NCBI RefSeq assembly: GCF_018324385.1
Contig: NZ_AP019536.1
Span: 434,001-498,000, forward strand
Source of the DNA: Ferrigenium kumadai
Lineage (GTDB): Bacteria; Pseudomonadota; Gammaproteobacteria; Burkholderiales; Gallionellaceae
Direction: 5' to 3'
DNA: 64,000 nucleotides
Shown here: positions 60,893-64,000 of the stretch, in pieces
Layout of the letters: every line of letters starts with the position of its first letter
How positions within the stretch are numbered: the stretch's first letter is position 1
The notes under the pieces: generated by a model
What the model saw: the letters and a program-made list of their open reading frames with translations, nothing else
Database searches by the model: none
What the model was told of the DNA's origin: nothing
Program-made: the position numbers and the translations under genes

Positions 60893-61582
60893 ATGGTCGA
60901 CAATGTACAAAATAGCGGTTCGGCAGCGGATATATACGCTGCAATCAACGCAAAGGCGAAAGCGGGTTCCACCACGGACGCGTCCGGCGTGGCGAATACA
61001 CAGGACCGTTTCCTGAAGCTGCTGGTCACGCAGATGAAGAACCAGGATCCGCTGAACCCGATGGATAACGCCCAGGTGACTTCGCAGATGGCGCAGCTCA
61101 GCACGGTGAGCGGCATCGACAAGCTGAATGCCACCCTGCAGGCGTTGAGCAGCAGCATGATGTCCAGCCAGTCGATGCAGGCGGCGGCCGGCATGATTGG
61201 CCATGGCGTGCTGGTGCCGGGCAAGGGCGTCGATCTGAGCAATGGCACGGCCTACGGCGGCGCCGATCTGACACAGTCCGTGGACAAGCTGGACGTTTCC
61301 ATCTACGACAAGGCCGGTGCGCTGGTGCGCAACATCAGCCTGGGCTCGCAGCCGGTGGGTTTGGTGAACTGGCAGTGGGATGGCCGTAACGATGCCGGCA
61401 TCAAGGTGGCGGATGGCAGCTACACCTTCACCGTGAATGCCACGCAGTCAGGCAATAAGGTGGATGCGGCGACGTTGCAGTTCGGCATGGTGAATAGCGT
61501 TACGCAGGACGCACAGGGGTTGGCGTTGAGCGTTGGGCAGCTGGACGGCATTGCGATGTCACAAGTCAGGCAAATTGTTTAA
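60893..61582 (+). CDS. flgD: Flagellar hook capping protein FlgD
   Basis: This 229-residue protein has the FlgD N-terminal segment (FLKLLVTQMKNQDPLNPMDNAQVTSQMAQLSTVSGIDKLN) and the C-terminal tudor/Fn3-like domain with WDGRNDAGIKVADGSYTF. It caps the growing hook. AGGAGAACG precedes the ATG. Confidence 0.96.
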   Translation: MVDNVQNSGSAADIYAAINAKAKAGSTTDASGVANTQDRFLKLLVTQMKNQDPLNPMDNAQVTSQMAQLSTVSGIDKLNATLQALSSSMMSSQSMQAAAGMIGHGVLVPGKGVDLSNGTAYGGADLTQSVDKLDVSIYDKAGALVRNISLGSQPVGLVNWQWDGRNDAGIKVADGSYTFTVNATQSGNKVDAATLQFGMVNSVTQDAQGLALSVGQLDGIAMSQVRQIV

Positions 61583-61597
61583 TACAAGGAGAACATC

Positions 61598-63202
61598 ATG
61601 GCTTTTCAGCAAGGATTAAGCGGACTGAATGCATCGGCCAAGCAACTGGATACCATCGGCAATAACGTGGCAAACGCCAATACCGTCGGTTTCAAGCAAT
61701 CCCAGGCGCAATTTGCGGATTTGTATGCGACTTCCCTCGCAGGTTCGGGGGCGTTACAGGTGGGGACCGGGGTCAAGGTCGCCAACATTACCCAGCAATT
61801 CACCCAGGGCAATATCACCAATACCAGCAACTCCATGGATACTGCAATCAGCGGCCAGGGGTTCTTTCGCATGGTGGACCAGAACGGCGCCATCGTGTAC
61901 AGCCGCAATGGCCAGTTCCAGCTGGACAAGAACGGTTTTATCGTCAATAACCAGGGCCATCAGGTGACCGGGTTTGCAGCCGTCAACGGCAGGATTAGCG
62001 GTGCACAGCCGACACCGATACAGATTTCCTCTGCCGATCTGACACCTAAACAGACCTCTAATCTTGCTGCCGGCGGTGTGCCGATCGGGGCCGGTTTGAA
62101 TCTGGACTCGCGCTCAACTTTCCCGACCGGCCTTACTCAGGCTAAGGTGGTGGGAAACGCCGCCGCCGGCCTGACCATCCCGGCAGGCGCTACGCTCAGT
62201 GCCACGGTGGATGGCGTGGCATCCGGCGCCGTGACCATTCCGGCGGGCACCTATACTACTAGCGCAGCTTTGGCGAGCGCGGTGCAGACGGCAATGAATG
62301 CAAGCGCAGCGCTGGTCGCTGCAGGCAAGACGGTAGTAGTGACGGCGGATGCGGCCGGCATCCTTACCATGGCATCCGGTTCTGCCGGCACCGCATCTAC
62401 CATCACCGCACCGGCCGGTACGGCGGCGGCTACGCTGTTCGGCGCAGCCCCCGTGTTAACTGCCACTGGAACCGGCGTGTTCAATCCTCTCGATCCGGCA
62501 ACCTACAACAATTCCACTTCGTTGACGGTATATGACAGTCTGGGAAGCAGTCACATAGCTTCGCTGTACTTCCAGAGGGTTGCATCCAACACCTGGAACA
62601 CTTACCTCACGGTGGACGGTGCTCAACTCCCGGCTGCGGGAACCCCGATGACGACGCTTACCTTCAATACCCTGGGGCAATTGACCGGCCCTGCTGCGGT
62701 GCCTCCGCTCTCGATTGGCCAGGTGACTTCGGCATCGTTCACCCCGGCCGGCGCGGCACCGCAAACACTGACGTTCGATTTTGCAAAATCCTCGCAATAC
62801 GGCGGCAATTTCGGTGTGAACAGCATGACCCAGGACGGGTATACCTCCGGCCGTTTGAGCAGCTTTGCCACCAGCTCGGATGGCACGATACTGGGACGGT
62901 ATACCAACGGTCAGACGCGCCCTCTGGGGCAGATAGCATTGGCGAACTTTACCAGTCCGCAAGGCCTGCAGCCACTGGGTAACAATTCCTGGGCGGAAAC
63001 TGCATCTTCCGGCGGCCCCTTGGTCGGCGCGCCCGGTTCGAGCAGTCTCGGGGTGCTGCAGTCTTCCGCGACCGAAGATTCCAACGTGGACCTGACCGCA
63101 GAGCTGGTGAACATGATCACCGCACAACGCGTCTATCAGGCGAACGCGCAGACCATCAAGACGCAGGACGCGGTGCTGCAGACCATAGTTAACTTGCGCT
63201 AA
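61598..63202 (+). CDS. flgE: Flagellar hook protein FlgE
   Basis: The 534-residue hook protein has the N-terminal FQQGLSGLNASAKQLDTIGNNVANANTVGFK and C-terminal DLTAELVNMITAQRVYQANAQTIKTQDAVLQTIVNLR segments. Between them is a long variable domain (about residues 150-300) rich in Ala, Thr and Gly that is longer than in the enterobacterial protein (about 400 residues). The insert is the surface-exposed part. Confidence 0.96.
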   Translation: MAFQQGLSGLNASAKQLDTIGNNVANANTVGFKQSQAQFADLYATSLAGSGALQVGTGVKVANITQQFTQGNITNTSNSMDTAISGQGFFRMVDQNGAIVYSRNGQFQLDKNGFIVNNQGHQVTGFAAVNGRISGAQPTPIQISSADLTPKQTSNLAAGGVPIGAGLNLDSRSTFPTGLTQAKVVGNAAAGLTIPAGATLSATVDGVASGAVTIPAGTYTTSAALASAVQTAMNASAALVAAGKTVVVTADAAGILTMASGSAGTASTITAPAGTAAATLFGAAPVLTATGTGVFNPLDPATYNNSTSLTVYDSLGSSHIASLYFQRVASNTWNTYLTVDGAQLPAAGTPMTTLTFNTLGQLTGPAAVPPLSIGQVTSASFTPAGAAPQTLTFDFAKSSQYGGNFGVNSMTQDGYTSGRLSSFATSSDGTILGRYTNGQTRPLGQIALANFTSPQGLQPLGNNSWAETASSGGPLVGAPGSSSLGVLQSSATEDSNVDLTAELVNMITAQRVYQANAQTIKTQDAVLQTIVNLR

Positions 63203-63233
63203 CGCGATTGAATGGACGGTTTAGGAGGGAGAT

Positions 63234-63980
63234 ATGGACAGACTGATCTACACCGCGATGACCGGTGCTTCACATGTGCTGCAGCAGCAGGCTGCGGTGT
63301 CGGAGAATCTGTCCAATGCCAACACGCCGGGTTTCCGTGCCACGCTGAACACCTTCCGTGCCGTGCCATTGGTGGGCGAGGGTTTGCCGACCCGCACCTT
63401 TGTGGTGGACTCTACCGCGGGTTCGGATTTCACTCCGGCGGCCTTTCAGCCGACCGGACGCGAGCTGGACGTGGCGGTGAACGGGGCGGGCTGGCTCGTC
63501 GTGCAGGGGCCGGACGGCAAGGAGGCCTACACGCGCAACGGCAGTTTCCAGATCACGCCGAACGGCGTGCTGCAGACCCGCACCGGCCTGAACGTGGTCG
63601 GCGACGCTGGCCCGATCACCATCCCTCCCGACACAGGAGTCACCTTCGCCAAGGACGGCACCATATCCACGGTTCCGACCGATCCGGCTCAGGCCAAATC
63701 GGCGGTCACGTTGGGCAGGCTGAAACTGGTCAGTCCGGACCCGGCCCAGCTCGAGCGCGGCGGCGACGGCCTGTTCCGCCTGAAGAGCGGTCCCGCAGCT
63801 GCCGCGAACGACAAGGTGGAAGTGGTGGCGGGTAACCTGGAAGGCAGCAATGTGAACACCGTGGAAGCGATGGTCTCGATGATCTCGCTGGCGCGCAAGT
63901 TCGATATGCAGATGAAGATGTTGCAAAGCGCGGACAACAACGCGCAACGGGCCAGCCAGATAATGAGCCTTGCCGGCTAA
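63234..63980 (+). CDS. flgF: Flagellar proximal rod protein FlgF
   Basis: This 248-residue protein has MDRLIYTAMTGASHVLQQQAAVSENLSNANTPGFRA at the N-terminus and GNLEGSNVNTVEAMVSMISLARKFDMQMKMLQSADNNAQRASQIM at the C-terminus, the FlgF pattern. A strong AGGAGGGAG precedes the ATG. The operon should continue with flgG just beyond the window. Confidence 0.96.
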   Translation: MDRLIYTAMTGASHVLQQQAAVSENLSNANTPGFRATLNTFRAVPLVGEGLPTRTFVVDSTAGSDFTPAAFQPTGRELDVAVNGAGWLVVQGPDGKEAYTRNGSFQITPNGVLQTRTGLNVVGDAGPITIPPDTGVTFAKDGTISTVPTDPAQAKSAVTLGRLKLVSPDPAQLERGGDGLFRLKSGPAAAANDKVEVVAGNLEGSNVNTVEAMVSMISLARKFDMQMKMLQSADNNAQRASQIMSLAG

Positions 63981-64000
63981 CACGATGCACCCAATGAAAG

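Noticed and set aside
1..64000. CRISPR arrays, rRNA genes, complete tRNA genes or insertion sequences
   Set aside because: No regularly spaced direct repeats, no rRNA signatures, no full tRNA cloverleaf and no transposase were recognised; only a possible tRNA-Ser 3' remnant near 1090.

Overview
The window is a contiguous, gene-dense chromosomal segment of a betaproteobacterium. A Cyc2-type cytochrome-porin (the candidate outer-membrane Fe(II) oxidase of neutrophilic iron oxidisers), an FNR-controlled cbb3 oxidase locus, c-heme chemoreceptors and the beta-proteobacterial ptsN-hprK-rapZ cluster together suggest a microaerophilic iron oxidiser of the Gallionellaceae (Sideroxydans/Sideroxyarcus/Gallionella-like). 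The taxonomic assignment is an inference from gene content and protein signatures, not from a search.

Layout. (1) 1-1140: one unrecognised ORF, stem-loops with a terminator, and a possible decayed tRNA-Ser 3' end followed by a terminator; this may be the edge of an integrated element. (2) 1163-9772: a perfect FNR box, then ccoNOQP, an overlooked 38-codon membrane peptide gene, a terminator, and the assembly genes ccoG-ccoH-ccoI-ccoS. (3) 9762-13296: two hypothetical membrane-protein genes, fnr, and a divergent hemN with a second perfect FNR box between them. (4) 13558-18558: asmA-like, mutY, ubiX, a Gx-type transporter and a NusG-domain-II protein, with several dispersed palindromic repeats. 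(5) 18545-26029, minus strand: kdsD-kdsC-lptC-lptA-lptB-rpoN-hpf-ptsN-hprK-rapZ, the conserved envelope/nitrogen-PTS cluster. (6) 26116-33191: a CPA2 antiporter, a lone pseudopilin, cyc2 with a strong promoter and terminator, a YkgJ cysteine-cluster protein, and an HDOD-REC-GGDEF protein.

(7) 33548-63980: one large motility region. flhDC and motAB are followed by four chemoreceptor genes, two cheV, cheY, cheZ, cheA, cheR and a receiver-less cheB, then flhB-flhA-flhF-flhG-fliA, a second stator pair (motC/motD), flgN-flgM, flgA, and flgBCDEF, which continues past the right edge. FlhDC is expected to switch on the flagellar genes. FliA, restrained by FlgM, then drives late genes; sigma-28 promoters with exact 11-nt spacers are visible before flgM and before the chemoreceptor operon.

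Most interesting is the sensory block at 36.7-43.8 kb. Three of its four chemoreceptors carry a CXXCH heme-c motif in the periplasmic domain, and one of these also has an Aer-like cytoplasmic PAS domain, giving a predicted double redox receptor. Together with the nearby Cyc2 and cbb3 oxidase, this suggests energy/redox taxis that positions the cell in opposing Fe(II)/O2 gradients. The che cluster has no separate cheW or cheD in the window, but has two CheV proteins and a CheB without a receiver domain.
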